In this document: piece after piece, positions 27,514-37,991 of the stretch
How the letters are laid out: each line of letters opens with the position of its first letter
Numbering within the stretch: the stretch's first letter is position 1
Assembly (NCBI GenBank): GCA_946405135.1
Contig: CAMJGD010000018.1
Coordinates: forward strand, 1 to 64,000
Source of the DNA: an uncultured Clostridiaceae bacterium
Lineage (GTDB): Bacteria; Bacillota; Clostridia; Clostridiales; Clostridiaceae
Length of the DNA: 64,000 bases
Reading direction: 5' to 3'
Program-made: the position numbers and the translations under genes
Notes under the pieces: model-generated
What the model was told of the DNA's origin: nothing
What the model saw: the letters and a program-made list of their open reading frames with translations, nothing else
Databases searched by the model: none

Positions 27514-28707
27514 TTATTTATCATTAAGTGCAGCTATTCCTGGTAGTTCTTTTCCTTCTAAGAATTCAAGTGAAGCTCCACCACCAGTGGAAATATGAGT
27601 CATCTTATCTCCAAATCCTAAAGTATTAACAGCTGCAGCGGAGTCTCCTCCTCCTATTATAGTAGTAGCCTTTGAATCAGCCATAGCTTTAGCTACTTCA
27701 ATAGTTCCTTTTGCAAAGTTTTCAAATTCGAATACTCCCATAGGTCCATTCCAAATTACAGTTTTAGCATCTTTAACTGCATCGCTATATAATTTTGCTG
27801 TCTTTGGTCCGATATCTAATCCCATGTAGCCTTCTGGTATATTTTGATCTTCTGTAACTACTGGTGCAGCTTCAGCTGAGAATTTATCTCCTACTACATT
27901 ATCTAAAGGTAATAGTAATCTAACTCCTTTAGCCTTTGCTTTATCCATCATTTCTTTTGCATATTCTACTTTATCTTCTTCAAGAAGTGAAGTTCCGATT
28001 GTAAATCCTTGAGCTTTTAAGAATGTATAAGCCATTCCTCCGCCTATTATTAAAGTATCTACTTTTTCTAATAAGTTATTTATAACATTTATCTTATCAG
28101 AAACTTTAGCTCCGCCAAGTATAGCTACAAAAGGTCTCTCTGGATTTTCTACTGCACTTCCTAAGAACTTTAATTCTTTTTGAATTAAATATCCGCATAC
28201 TGCAGTATCTACAAATTTAGTTACTCCTACAGTAGAGCAGTGTGCTCTATGCGCTGTTCCAAAGGCATCATTAACATATACATCTGCTAAAGATGCTAAA
28301 TCTTTTGAAAAACTGTCTTCATTTTTTCCTTCTTCTGGTCTAAATCTTGTATTTTCAAGAAGAACTACATCTCCTTCATTCATAGCAGCTACAGCTTTTT
28401 TAGCGTTTTCTCCTACTACTATATCATCAGCAGCAAAAACTACTTCTTTTCCTAGCATTTCACTCAATCTTTTAGCTACTGGTGCCAAAGTCTTTGATGA
28501 ATCTGGTCCTTTTGCTTTTCCTAAATGTGAACAAAGTATAACTTTGGCTCCCTTTTCCATTAAATATTTGATGGTTGGAAGTGCTCCATTTAATCTATTT
28601 TCATCAGTTATAACTCCATCTTTTAAAGGCACATTGAAATCACATCTTACAAGTACTCTTTTTCCTTTAACTTCTATATCTTCTATAGTTTTTTTATTTA
28701 ATTTCAT
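27514..28707 (-). CDS. pgk: Phosphoglycerate kinase
   Basis: 397 residues from ATG 28707 (GAGGTG 6 nt upstream; an in-frame GTG at 28716 overlaps that site). Makes ATP from 1,3-bisphosphoglycerate. [24 protein letters not shown] and GGGDSAAAV are the substrate- and nucleotide-binding segments. Confidence 0.98.
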   Translation of the reverse strand: MKLNKKTIEDIEVKGKRVLVRCDFNVPLKDGVITDENRLNGALPTIKYLMEKGAKVILCSHLGKAKGPDSSKTLAPVAKRLSEMLGKEVVFAADDIVVGENAKKAVAAMNEGDVVLLENTRFRPEEGKNEDSFSKDLASLADVYVNDAFGTAHRAHCSTVGVTKFVDTAVCGYLIQKELKFLGSAVENPERPFVAILGGAKVSDKINVINNLLEKVDTLIIGGGMAYTFLKAQGFTIGTSLLEEDKVEYAKEMMDKAKAKGVRLLLPLDNVVGDKFSAEAAPVVTEDQNIPEGYMGLDIGPKTAKLYSDAVKDAKTVIWNGPMGVFEFENFAKGTIEVAKAMADSKATTIIGGGDSAAAVNTLGFGDKMTHISTGGGASLEFLEGKELPGIAALNDK

Positions 28708-28734
28708 ACTCTTCACCTCTTATCATTAATTAAA

Positions 28735-28786
28735 AAAGAGATCGGCCTTATAGCCTTAATTAACTACAAAACCAGACCTCTTTTTT
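28735..28786 (-). terminator. Hairpin between gap and pgk
   Basis: AAAAAAGAG and CTCTTTTTT arms enclose a partly paired loop upstream of pgk. It probably acts as a partial terminator or processing site between gap and pgk. Confidence 0.5.
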
Positions 28787-28840
28787 CTAAATTAGCTATA
28801 TTAAAGCTACTATTACTTTATAAGTGATATTCAACTTAAA

Positions 28841-29857
<1,017 letters not shown>

Positions 29858-29905
29858 TTACCTCCTAAAATATAATTTTATATTAAATATTTTATATAAA
29901 AATAT

Positions 29906-30949
29906 TTAGATACCTATTTTGTTGTTTTTTAATAAATTAACTATTTCCCTGGCTGCTCCTTCATCTGTTATAAGAGTACCGTTTTTGTTATTATACTCTG
30001 TAGATATTATAGCTTCAGCCTTGTTCTTTCCTCCTGCCACTGCAATAAGATTTTTAACATTTCTGGCTTCATTTAAATTAATACCTAAAGCAGAAGTTGA
30101 ACATACTGCAGAGCCATTCATACTGAAATAGCATCCAAAAGCCTCTCCCACAGCTCCTGATTCCATAAGTTTTTTTACTTTTTCTATGGGCATGCCCCTT
30201 TTTACAGCCATTTCATCAGCTCTTCCTATACCATATATGAGCATATCTGCATTTTTTATATTATCTATTACTTCTTTTATATCTTTTTCAGCCAGCATGC
30301 TTTTAACTAAATTATCACTTAAGTTATCAGGTACATGAAGCATCTTATATGCACCTCCAACTTTTTTAGAAAGAACTGCTGCCAAAGAATTTGCTTGAGT
30401 CTCTACATTTCTTCCCATACCACCCCTTGCAGGCACTATGAGCATATTTTCTAAATTACTTACTTTAGGGAAGTTATCTACCACTTCTTTTATAGTACTT
30501 CCTCCTGTAAGTGCAATAGTGTAGCCACTTTTCATTATAGCTTTAATATAATTAGCTGCGGCTCTGCCTATTTCTTTAAGTACAGTTTTATCTTCATCTG
30601 TATCACCTGGAACAACTATTACATCTTTAAGACCTAAAGAAATTTTTATTGTGCTTTCAATTTCAGATAACCCTTTTATCTCATGGATAAAACTTTTAAG
30701 CTTATCTATAATTTCTTCCCCTTCCTCAGTAACAGTCATGCCTGGTGTATTTATTTCTATCAGGTTCTGAGATTTTAGAAAGTTTATTTCTGTTCTTACT
30801 ATTCTTTCTCCCATATCCAATCGATTGGCCAATATTCTCCTGCCAATAGGCTCATTGTAGTATATAGTTCTTAAAATATTATATCTCTTTTCAAGAACTT
30901 CTATAAGTTCTGGTACAATCTTCTGTTGCAGTTTAAGAATTTCCTCCAA
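29906..30949 (-). CDS. cggR: Central glycolytic regulator CggR (SorC family)
   Basis: 347 residues from TTG 30949 (AAAGGAG about 10 nt upstream), reading MEEILKLQQKIVPELIEVL. An ATG at 31006 opens the frame, but it lies at the predicted transcription start and the CggR operator would fall inside the added codons, so I reject it. N-terminal HTH (IGRRILANRLDMGERIVRTEINFL) is followed by the sugar-phosphate-binding domain with ALTGGSTIKEV. CggR represses the glycolytic operon until fructose-1,6-bisphosphate rises. Confidence 0.93.
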   Translation of the reverse strand: MEEILKLQQKIVPELIEVLEKRYNILRTIYYNEPIGRRILANRLDMGERIVRTEINFLKSQNLIEINTPGMTVTEEGEEIIDKLKSFIHEIKGLSEIESTIKISLGLKDVIVVPGDTDEDKTVLKEIGRAAANYIKAIMKSGYTIALTGGSTIKEVVDNFPKVSNLENMLIVPARGGMGRNVETQANSLAAVLSKKVGGAYKMLHVPDNLSDNLVKSMLAEKDIKEVIDNIKNADMLIYGIGRADEMAVKRGMPIEKVKKLMESGAVGEAFGCYFSMNGSAVCSTSALGINLNEARNVKNLIAVAGGKNKAEAIISTEYNNKNGTLITDEGAAREIVNLLKNNKIGI

Positions 30950-30967
30950 TGAAAAAACACTCCTTTG

Positions 30968-31017
30968 GTCGTTCGATGTCCCAGCTAAAAATATTATGTC
31001 CCACAACTCTTATTATA
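30968..31017 (-). promoter_or_regulatory. cggR-gap operon promoter and CggR operator
   Basis: On the minus strand TATAAT (31017-31012) is followed by TGGGAC (31003-30998) and, exactly 20 bp on, TGGGAC again (30983-30978), then CGAC. This fits the published B. subtilis operator layout CGGGAC-N6-TGTC-N4-CGGGAC-N6-TGTC in spacing, with degenerate TGTC parts. Confidence 0.7.
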
Positions 31018-31060
31018 AATTATTTCCTTTGATTTTTAAATAGTCTTTTTTAAAAACATG

Positions 31061-31075
31061 TTAACAAAATGTTAA
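31061..31075. promoter_or_regulatory. Palindrome between rpoN and cggR
   Basis: TTAACA-AAA-TGTTAA is a perfect dyad about 45 bp upstream of the cggR -10 box; it may bind a second regulator. Confidence 0.35.
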
Positions 31076-31082
31076 TTCCCAT

Positions 31083-31121
31083 GATTTTAATAGCCACCTA
31101 GCAAGGTGGTTATTAAAATCT
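31083..31121 (-). terminator. Hairpin overlapping the rpoN stop
   Basis: GATTTTAATAGCCACC pairs with GGTGGTTATTAAAATC over a 6-nt loop. The stem includes the rpoN stop region and lacks a U tract. Confidence 0.6.
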
Positions 31122-32483
31122 CTTTCTTTTACTGGAAGATTTAATTCCTAATTCCTCTCTGTATTTTGCCACAGTACGCCTTGAAATATTCATACCAAGC
31201 TTACTTAATTCATCACATATAAATTGATCTGAAAGCGGTTTACTTTTATCTTCTTCATCAATTAATTTCTTTATATGATTTTTTATATTGTTTACGGAAA
31301 CATCCTCTCCAGAATTTTTAGACTTTATTCCTGTAGTGAATAAATTCTTTATTTTTACTGTTCCTCTACTAGTATATATATATTTATCACGAATGGCTCT
31401 GCTTATGGTAGATTCATGCATTTCTAATCTTTCAGCTATTTCCTTTAGAGTCATAGGCTTAAGATAATCTTCTCCTTTTTCAAAATAATCATATTGTATT
31501 TCAATGATATTTTCTAGTACTCTATATATAGTATTTTTTCTGTTTTCCACACTTTTTATAAGAAACATTGCACTACTAATCTTATCTTTAACATAATCTG
31601 CCGCATATTTATCCTTATCATTATTTATTATTTCTTTATACATATTGTTAATAGAAAGCTTTGGCAAAAGATTATCATTCATTATTATATGATATTTATT
31701 ATCTATTTTCTTTATATAAGCATCTGGAATTATATACTTAACTTCATCTCCCGTAAAAAATCCCCGGGAGGGTTTAGGTTCAAGTGATTTTATAATATCA
31801 CCATACTGTTGAGCATCTTTTGGAGTTATATCTAAATCTTTAGCTATGATTAAAAATTTATTTTCAGCCAAATTTTGGAGATGATTATCTATAATATAAA
31901 ATAGAGCTTCATCTTCTATTCCTTTTTTATTTAACTGTATTTTTAGACATTCTTTTAAGTCTCTGGCTCCAATGCCATCTGGTTCTAATCCCTGAACTAT
32001 CCCTAATGCCTTTTCTACCACAGATACCTCTGTCTTTAACTCTCTTGCAATATCGCATACTTCTACATCCAAGTAACCTTTATTATCTAAATTCTCTATT
32101 ATGTAATCACAAAGAACCTTCGTGTAATCATTTTCATTTAATTCTAAAATCTGCTCATGTAAATATTCTTTTAGAGATTTTTTATTGGATATGAAATTAA
32201 ATGGAGAAACTTCTTCCTCATCATAATTTCCTAGGCTTTGAGAACCATAATTATCAAATTCAAAATATTTTATAAGCTCTTTATAATCTATATTGTCTCT
32301 ATCAGATTTTTCATTATTCTCTTCGTATTTAGCTTCCAGTACAGGATTTTCCTGAAATTCTTTATTGATGAACTCTTGAAGGTCATAACTAGACATCTGA
32401 AGCAATTTAACTGATAACTGCATTTGCTGCGTCATTACTAATTTTTGTTCTTGGGTTAGATTTAGTGTAAAATCCATCTTCAT
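31113..32483 (-). CDS. rpoN: RNA polymerase sigma-54 factor
   Basis: 456 residues. The Gln-rich activator-contact region I (LTQEQKLVMTQQMQLSVKLLQMSS) is followed by the core-binding domain. An HTH (MTLKEIAERLEMHESTISRAI) and the RpoN box SRRTVAKYREELGI near the C terminus bind the -24/-12 promoter. No activator gene is in the window. It precedes the cggR-gap operon, with a separate promoter between. Confidence 0.97.
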   Translation of the reverse strand: MKMDFTLNLTQEQKLVMTQQMQLSVKLLQMSSYDLQEFINKEFQENPVLEAKYEENNEKSDRDNIDYKELIKYFEFDNYGSQSLGNYDEEEVSPFNFISNKKSLKEYLHEQILELNENDYTKVLCDYIIENLDNKGYLDVEVCDIARELKTEVSVVEKALGIVQGLEPDGIGARDLKECLKIQLNKKGIEDEALFYIIDNHLQNLAENKFLIIAKDLDITPKDAQQYGDIIKSLEPKPSRGFFTGDEVKYIIPDAYIKKIDNKYHIIMNDNLLPKLSINNMYKEIINNDKDKYAADYVKDKISSAMFLIKSVENRKNTIYRVLENIIEIQYDYFEKGEDYLKPMTLKEIAERLEMHESTISRAIRDKYIYTSRGTVKIKNLFTTGIKSKNSGEDVSVNNIKNHIKKLIDEEDKSKPLSDQFICDELSKLGMNISRRTVAKYREELGIKSSSKRKRF

Positions 32484-32551
32484 AAGTATGCCACCTTCAA
32501 ATTCGTATTTTAGAGTTATTATATCATATTTTTATTATTTTTTTAAATAAT

Positions 32552-32574
32552 AAAAAAAGCCCGAAGGCTTTTTT
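32552..32574. terminator. Terminator of the BMP transporter operon
   Basis: AAAAAGCC-CGAA-GGCTTTTT, flanked by A/T runs and usable from both sides. Confidence 0.85.
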
Positions 32575-32590
32575 ATACTATAATTTATTA

Positions 32591-32823
32591 TCGAAGATTT
32601 TGGCTCTGATTGTTTAAAGTAACTCCTCCTCGTAACCTCGGAGGAGTAAGCGATTCGCACAAAATCGAAGATTTTGGCTCTGATTTTAGAGAAACTCCTC
32701 CTCGTAACTCGGAAGAGTAAGCGATTCGCACAAAATCGAAGATTTTGGCTCTCATTTTAGAGAAACTCCTCCTCGTAACTCGGAGGAGTAAGCGATTCGC
32801 ACAAAATCGAAGATTTTGGCTCT
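32591..32823 (-). repeat. Three tandem copies of a double-hairpin repeat in a 3' UTR
   Basis: Units start at 32591, 32665 and 32736 (74, 71 and 71 bp), with a partial fourth start at 32807-32823, 5 nt after the stop of the last transporter gene. Each full unit, read on the minus strand, holds CAAAATC-TTC-GATTTTG and ACTCCTCC-9 nt-GGAGGAGT hairpins. Units differ at few positions. They lie between the stop codon and the terminator, so all would be in the transcript. I do not recognise a named family. Confidence 0.85.
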
Positions 32824-32827
32824 CTGC

Positions 32828-33763
32828 TTATCTTTCACCTTTTCTGTAAGGGACTCCATCTGCTAAAGGTGCTTGAGTTTTTCCTACAAATCCTGCTAAT
32901 ACAATCATTGTAAGTAAGTATGGAAATGCTGCATAGAATTCTCCTGGTATCTTCCATCCAAATCCTTTTGCATATAGCTCTAACGTTTCTGCAAATCCAA
33001 ATAATAAACAAGCAAGCATAGCATTTTTAGGTTTCCAATTTCCAAATATCATAGCTGCTAAGGCAATAAATCCTCTACCACTTACCATATTCTCTCTGTA
33101 AAGATTCATAATACCTATGGAAAGAGTAGCTCCACCTAATCCTCCTAAAACACCTGATAATATTACAGATAAATAACGTATTTTATAAACACTTATTCCT
33201 AAAGTATCAGCTGCCTTAGGATGTTCTCCTACAGCCCTTATTCTAAGTCCTATTGGTGTCTTAAATAGCACGTAATGTGAAACAAACACTAAAACTATGG
33301 CTAACCATACAAACCAATTTAATTCTGCTAAAAACGGTCCTATTAGAGGAATTTTGGCAAACATAGCAGAAGGGTATGGCAATGATGCAACGGTGCTTGT
33401 TTGTGATGGTGTTCCAAAGAATATGAAAATTAGAAAGCTTATGAATGCTGCTGAAAATACATTTATACCAGTACCAGAAATAACTTGATCTGCTTGAAGA
33501 TGTACACTCAAATAAGCATGTAAAGCAGCAAATGCTGCGCCTCCAAGTATAGCAAATATTACCCCCATCCAAGGGTTTCCTGTCACATAGGAACCCAATA
33601 CTGCGAAGAAGGCTCCAGCAGTCATAATTCCTTCTAATGCAATGTTAACTACTCCAGACCTTTCTGAAAAAACTCCGCCTAAGCTGGCAAAAATTAGAGG
33701 CGTTGCAAGTCTCAAAGTAGCTGACACTATTCCAACAATAGCTAAAAAAACTGGATTACTCAT
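32828..33763 (-). CDS. Nucleoside-type ABC transporter permease 2
   Basis: 311 residues, about 8-9 hydrophobic segments, of the BPD_transp_2 family (RbsC/YufQ-like). It has the permease signature GGLGGATLSIG and GRGFIALAAMIFGNW. It overlaps the upstream permease gene by 4 bp (ATGA), so they are translationally coupled. It forms the channel with the permease at 33760. Confidence 0.92.
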   Translation of the reverse strand: MSNPVFLAIVGIVSATLRLATPLIFASLGGVFSERSGVVNIALEGIMTAGAFFAVLGSYVTGNPWMGVIFAILGGAAFAALHAYLSVHLQADQVISGTGINVFSAAFISFLIFIFFGTPSQTSTVASLPYPSAMFAKIPLIGPFLAELNWFVWLAIVLVFVSHYVLFKTPIGLRIRAVGEHPKAADTLGISVYKIRYLSVILSGVLGGLGGATLSIGIMNLYRENMVSGRGFIALAAMIFGNWKPKNAMLACLLFGFAETLELYAKGFGWKIPGEFYAAFPYLLTMIVLAGFVGKTQAPLADGVPYRKGER

Positions 33764-34836
33764 TTTATTACAGCCTCCTTCTTTCTTTTTTCAGCAATTA
33801 TCTTAAATATATATTCTGCTGCTATAAATATAATTACGATACCCTGAATTAAGTTAGATATAGTTTTTGGAATTCCATAAAGCATAAGTGTTCCTGAACT
33901 TAAGTTTAATGCTCCAAATAGTATAGCTGAGAATATAACACCTATTGGGTTACTCTTAGCAACTAAAGCTACAGCGATTCCATCAAATCCGAAGTTAGGG
34001 AATGAGAATAACTGCATAGATTGATGCTGAATACCAGCTACATGTATTGCTCCACCCAATCCTGCTATAGCACCTGAAATAGCCATAGCTAAAATTATAT
34101 TTTTCTTAATATCTATTCCGCCATATTCTGCTGCATGTTGATTTAATCCTACCGCACGAATTTCATATCCTATAGTCGTCTTCCAGAATAATATATATAC
34201 AAGAACTACTAAAATTAATGCGATGAAAATTCCTGTATTTAATCTATAATTTTGTCCTAAAAATCTTGTAAGCTGTGCACTACTCTTTATCGCTTCTGTA
34301 CTAGCACTATCAGGCTTATGGAATGGTCCCATAGTAAAATAGTTAGATAAATGCATTGCTATAAAATTCATCATTATAGTATTAACAACTTCATTAGTTC
34401 CTATTTTAGCTTTTAGATAACCAGGAATTGCAGCCCATAATGCACCACTAGCTATTCCACCTAATATTATAATAATTAGATGAATTGGTCTTGGAATTCC
34501 AGGTATCAATCCTAAAAGCGATGCTGATAACATACCTATTATAAATTGTCCTTCAACACCTATGTTGAAAAGCCCTGTTTTAAATGCTACCGCATGAGCT
34601 AATCCTGTAAATATTAAAGGAGTAGTAAATACAAAAGTCTCTACTAAATGAGATTTTTCCCCAAAACTTCCTGCCCATATAGAAGAGAAAAGAGTGCTTG
34701 CTGAGGAAGCAAATCCTGCTTTAAGAGCCCACATTACAAAGAAAACTGAAATAAATAAGGCTACAATTATTGAAAATATTGACATAGAAAACTCTTTTAT
34801 AAAGTCTGGCATTGCCTTTTTCTTCGCATTACTCAT
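33760..34836 (-). CDS. Nucleoside-type ABC transporter permease 1
   Basis: 358 residues, multi-spanning, YufP/NupP-like. Conserved GLAHAVAFKTGLFNIGVEGQF and GIDIKKNIILAMAISGAIAGLGG are seen. It overlaps the ATPase gene by 8 bp and the second permease by 4 bp. Confidence 0.92.
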   Translation of the reverse strand: MSNAKKKAMPDFIKEFSMSIFSIIVALFISVFFVMWALKAGFASSASTLFSSIWAGSFGEKSHLVETFVFTTPLIFTGLAHAVAFKTGLFNIGVEGQFIIGMLSASLLGLIPGIPRPIHLIIIILGGIASGALWAAIPGYLKAKIGTNEVVNTIMMNFIAMHLSNYFTMGPFHKPDSASTEAIKSSAQLTRFLGQNYRLNTGIFIALILVVLVYILFWKTTIGYEIRAVGLNQHAAEYGGIDIKKNIILAMAISGAIAGLGGAIHVAGIQHQSMQLFSFPNFGFDGIAVALVAKSNPIGVIFSAILFGALNLSSGTLMLYGIPKTISNLIQGIVIIFIAAEYIFKIIAEKRKKEAVIK

Positions 34837-36373
34837 GTTTTACCCCTCCTTGCTCGTCTTTCTTTAGTGTGCCTCCAGCCATCAATATTCCAAGCTTTTG
34901 CTCTGTAGCATCTTTTGCATCAAGTATATCAACAATTTCACCATCATAAATAACCGCAATTCTATCTGCTAAAGAAAGTACCTCATCTAATTCTAGAGAA
35001 ACAAGAAGAACTGCTCTTCCATTATCTCTTTCTTCTACTAGTCTTTTGTGTATATATTCTATAGCACCAACATCCAATCCTCTTGTAGGCTGAGCTGCTA
35101 TTAAAAGTTCTGGATTTTTCTCTATTTCTCTTGCAATTACCATTTTCTGCTGATTACCACCAGAAAGCCCTACTGCCAAAGCATCTTCACCAGGAGTTCT
35201 TACATCATAGTTTTCTATTAAAGCTTTCGCATGTTCTTTTACCTTTCCATAATCCATTATGATTCCTTTTGCAAAAGGTTCTTTATAATGGATACCTAGT
35301 ATAGAATTTTCTGCTAGAGAATATTTCAAAACCAATCCTCTCTTATGCCTATCTTCAGGAATATGTCCTAGTCCTGCTTCAATAGCATCTCTTGGAGATT
35401 TAGCTGTAATGTCTTTTCCATTTAAAATTACTTTTCCTTCTACAGGTTTTCTAAGACCTGCTATTGCTTCTATAAGCTCTGTCTGTCCATTTCCATCTAC
35501 ACCTGCAATAGCAAGAATTTCTCCTCTTTTAACTTCTAAATCTACTTTTTTAACTGCAGGCAAATTTCTGTGATCTAACACTTTTAAATTTTCTATTTTT
35601 AATACAGTTTCTCCTATTTTAGGAGCTTTTTTCTCAACTACTAGGTTAACTTTTCTTCCAACCATCATTTCTGCTAATTCATCTATATTAGTCTCTTTTG
35701 TCTTAACTATATCTATAACTTTACCTCTACGAACAATGGTTACTCTATCACTCATATTCATAACTTCTTTTAATTTATGAGTAATAAGTATAATGGATTT
35801 TCCTTCTTTCACCAAATTCCTTAATATAACACCAAGTTCATCTATTTCCTGTGGTGTTAAAACCGCTGTAGGTTCATCTAGAATTAATATCTCAGCTCCT
35901 CTATATAGAGCCTTTAATATTTCTACTTTTTGCTGTTGTCCTACAGTCATATCTTCTATAATAGCCTCTGGTTCTATGTTAAAACCATATTTTTCAGAAA
36001 GCTCTTTAGTATCCTTTATAGCCTTTTCAATGTCTATATTCATACCTTTTGTAGGTTCCTGACCTAGTATCATATTCTGAGCTACAGTAAAATTATGAAC
36101 AAGCATAAAATGCTGATGAACCATACCAATCCCCAATTTTATTGCATCTTTAGGACTCTTTATATCTACTTTATTCCCATTTATTAAGATGTCCCCTGCT
36201 TCTTGTTGATATAAACCGTATAAAACATTCATTAATGTGGTTTTTCCTGCGCCATTTTCCCCTAATAGCACATGAATTTCTCCTTGTTCCAGATCAAAAT
36301 TCACATCTTCATTAGCAATTACTCCTGGAAAAACCTTAGTAATGCCTTTCATTTCAACAACTTTTTTTCCCAT
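34829..36373 (-). CDS. Nucleoside-type ABC transporter ATP-binding protein
   Basis: 514 residues with two ABC domains. Domain 1 has Walker A GENGAGKTT and Walker B LILDEPTAVLT, with a diverged signature (DMTVGQQQKVEI). Domain 2 has GVDGNGQTELIEA (degenerate Walker A), LSGGNQQKM and IAAQPTRGLD (Walker B without the usual Glu). This asymmetric pattern is typical of the RbsA/YufO class of carbohydrate and nucleoside importers. In the BMP operon. Confidence 0.94.
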   Translation of the reverse strand: MGKKVVEMKGITKVFPGVIANEDVNFDLEQGEIHVLLGENGAGKTTLMNVLYGLYQQEAGDILINGNKVDIKSPKDAIKLGIGMVHQHFMLVHNFTVAQNMILGQEPTKGMNIDIEKAIKDTKELSEKYGFNIEPEAIIEDMTVGQQQKVEILKALYRGAEILILDEPTAVLTPQEIDELGVILRNLVKEGKSIILITHKLKEVMNMSDRVTIVRRGKVIDIVKTKETNIDELAEMMVGRKVNLVVEKKAPKIGETVLKIENLKVLDHRNLPAVKKVDLEVKRGEILAIAGVDGNGQTELIEAIAGLRKPVEGKVILNGKDITAKSPRDAIEAGLGHIPEDRHKRGLVLKYSLAENSILGIHYKEPFAKGIIMDYGKVKEHAKALIENYDVRTPGEDALAVGLSGGNQQKMVIAREIEKNPELLIAAQPTRGLDVGAIEYIHKRLVEERDNGRAVLLVSLELDEVLSLADRIAVIYDGEIVDILDAKDATEQKLGILMAGGTLKKDEQGGVKHE

Positions 36374-36468
36374 CTACTTTCTCCTTTCTTTTGCTTGAAA
36401 TAGGCTAGATGCTTGGCATCTAGCCTATGGTTATTTATTTAATTTAAGGAGTAAAACTTAATTGTCAA

Positions 36469-37554
36469 CTATTTAAGTTCAGGAGCTTTGAATTCTAACA
36501 ATTCTTTACGAGTTCCTGGAACATTTATCTTACCAGATTTTATATCATCTTCTGCTTTCTTTGAAAGGTCAAGAGCATCCTTTGGAACATCTTTATGAAT
36601 TGTTGGAGCTATTCCTACTGCTCCTTCTTTTATTCCTAGAACTTTATGAGTACCACCCTTAAAGCTTCCATCCTGTACAGCTTTAATAGTATCTATAGCA
36701 GCTACGTCAACTCTCTTTTCCATGGAGTAAAGTATTACATCTTTATAGTCTTTTGCAGTAACTGCTTGGTCTGAGTCAACACCTATAGCATATTTTCCCA
36801 TATCTTTAGCAGCCTTGAATACTCCAAGTCCTGCTCCACCAGCTGCATGATATACTATATCAGCACCTGCATTATATAAAAGTTTTGCAGCTTCATATCC
36901 TTTTCCTTGGTCACCAAATGAATCTACATATTTAACCATTTGTCCTGGAGTCTTTTCATCTTTTGGCATTAATAACTTACCAGCTTCCGGATTTACAGTC
37001 ATAACTCCAGCTACAAAACCACATTCAAATCTGTTTATAACGTCTCCTTCTTTTCCGCCTACAAATCCTATTTTATTTGTTTTTGTCATCTTTCCAGCTA
37101 TAACTCCAGCTAGGAATGATCCTTCATGTTCTTTGTATGTTATGGATAATACATTTGGCTGATTAACAACAGCATCTACAATAAGGAACTTCTTATCTGT
37201 TACCTGTTTTGATACATTTTCCATTGCCTGCATCATCATGAATCCACAGCCAATAGTTAAATCTGCTGTACCAGACATAGTCTTTAAGTTTGGTTCATAA
37301 GCATCCTGTTGTTTTGATTCAATAGGATTTAGTTTTTCAATTCCTAAATCTTTAACAGCTTTAGTGATTCCTTCGTTAGCTGATTGGTTAAATGAACCAT
37401 CATTAACTCCACCTTGGTCTGTAACAAGACCTACTTTAATTTTTTTAGCCTTATTATCACCTGCTGGAGTCTCGTTTTTACCTGCACAACCTGCAAATAA
37501 TGAAGCAACTACAGCTACTGAGGCTAAAGTAGCAATCAATCTTTTTTTGTTCAT
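36469..37554 (-). CDS. BMP-family substrate-binding lipoprotein
   Basis: 361 residues. The signal peptide has the lipobox LFAGC (Cys22), then VGLVTDQGGVNDGSFNQSANEG and GVDSDQA, hallmarks of the Bmp/PnrA/MedA family that binds purine nucleosides. It is anchored on the outer face and feeds the two permeases. First gene of the operon, as expected for a binding protein needed in excess. Confidence 0.95.
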   Translation of the reverse strand: MNKKRLIATLASVAVVASLFAGCAGKNETPAGDNKAKKIKVGLVTDQGGVNDGSFNQSANEGITKAVKDLGIEKLNPIESKQQDAYEPNLKTMSGTADLTIGCGFMMMQAMENVSKQVTDKKFLIVDAVVNQPNVLSITYKEHEGSFLAGVIAGKMTKTNKIGFVGGKEGDVINRFECGFVAGVMTVNPEAGKLLMPKDEKTPGQMVKYVDSFGDQGKGYEAAKLLYNAGADIVYHAAGGAGLGVFKAAKDMGKYAIGVDSDQAVTAKDYKDVILYSMEKRVDVAAIDTIKAVQDGSFKGGTHKVLGIKEGAVGIAPTIHKDVPKDALDLSKKAEDDIKSGKINVPGTRKELLEFKAPELK

Positions 37555-37656
37555 TTTTATTCCCTCCTAAATTTTTATACTTTTCAAAGCAACATAAAAT
37601 TCTATAAATCTCTAAGAAATCCTTCTTACATAATAGATTTAATCAAAAAGATAATT

Positions 37657-37749
37657 TTTATACGTTTACAGATGTTTTTATAATACTATTGGATATTAAA
37701 CCGCTTACATATTATTTAAAAACAAAAGAATCCCTATAAAACGTATAAA
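37657..37749 (-). promoter_or_regulatory. Candidate structured leader of the BMP operon
   Basis: TTTATACGTTT (37749 side) and AAACGTATAAA (37667 side) close an 11-bp outer stem. Inside, GTTTTT..ATAATA pairs with TATTATAAAAAC. The fold ends about 100 nt before the lipoprotein start. It lacks the purine-riboswitch core, so I cannot assign a ligand; nested stems suggest an RNA regulator or a terminator-like element. Confidence 0.4.
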
Positions 37750-37942
37750 CTATAGAATTATTAGAGATTCATTATGTATTAACAATGTTGCTTTATCATT
37801 ATAACATAAAATTTTTGTAAATGGAATAGCCAATTTTTATATAAAAATTAACTACCACTATCAGAAGACTAAATTACTTCTTATTAACATTATAAATTCA
37901 ATTAACTAAAAAATCAATATAAAAAAAATATTATTATTTTTT

Positions 37943-37974
37943 CTGACCAGCTATAGATAATTACAGCTGGTCAG
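37943..37974 (-). terminator. Hairpin after grdD
   Basis: CTGACCAGCT pairs perfectly with AGCTGGTCAG over a 12-nt loop just past the grdD stop. There is no U tract on the minus strand, so it may stabilise the mRNA end. Confidence 0.55.
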
Positions 37975-37991
37975 AAGTGTTAAATTTATAT

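Noticed and set aside
32591-32823. CRISPR array
   Set aside because: Units are contiguous tandem repeats without unique spacers and each contains two hairpins, so it is not a CRISPR.
33261-33572. 103-codon minus-strand ORF inside the permease gene
   Set aside because: Out-of-frame shadow of a well-supported transporter gene; aromatic and Cys-rich composition without motif.
37570-37990. Purine riboswitch before the BMP operon
   Set aside because: The conserved junction and loop sequences of the purine aptamer are absent on the minus strand.
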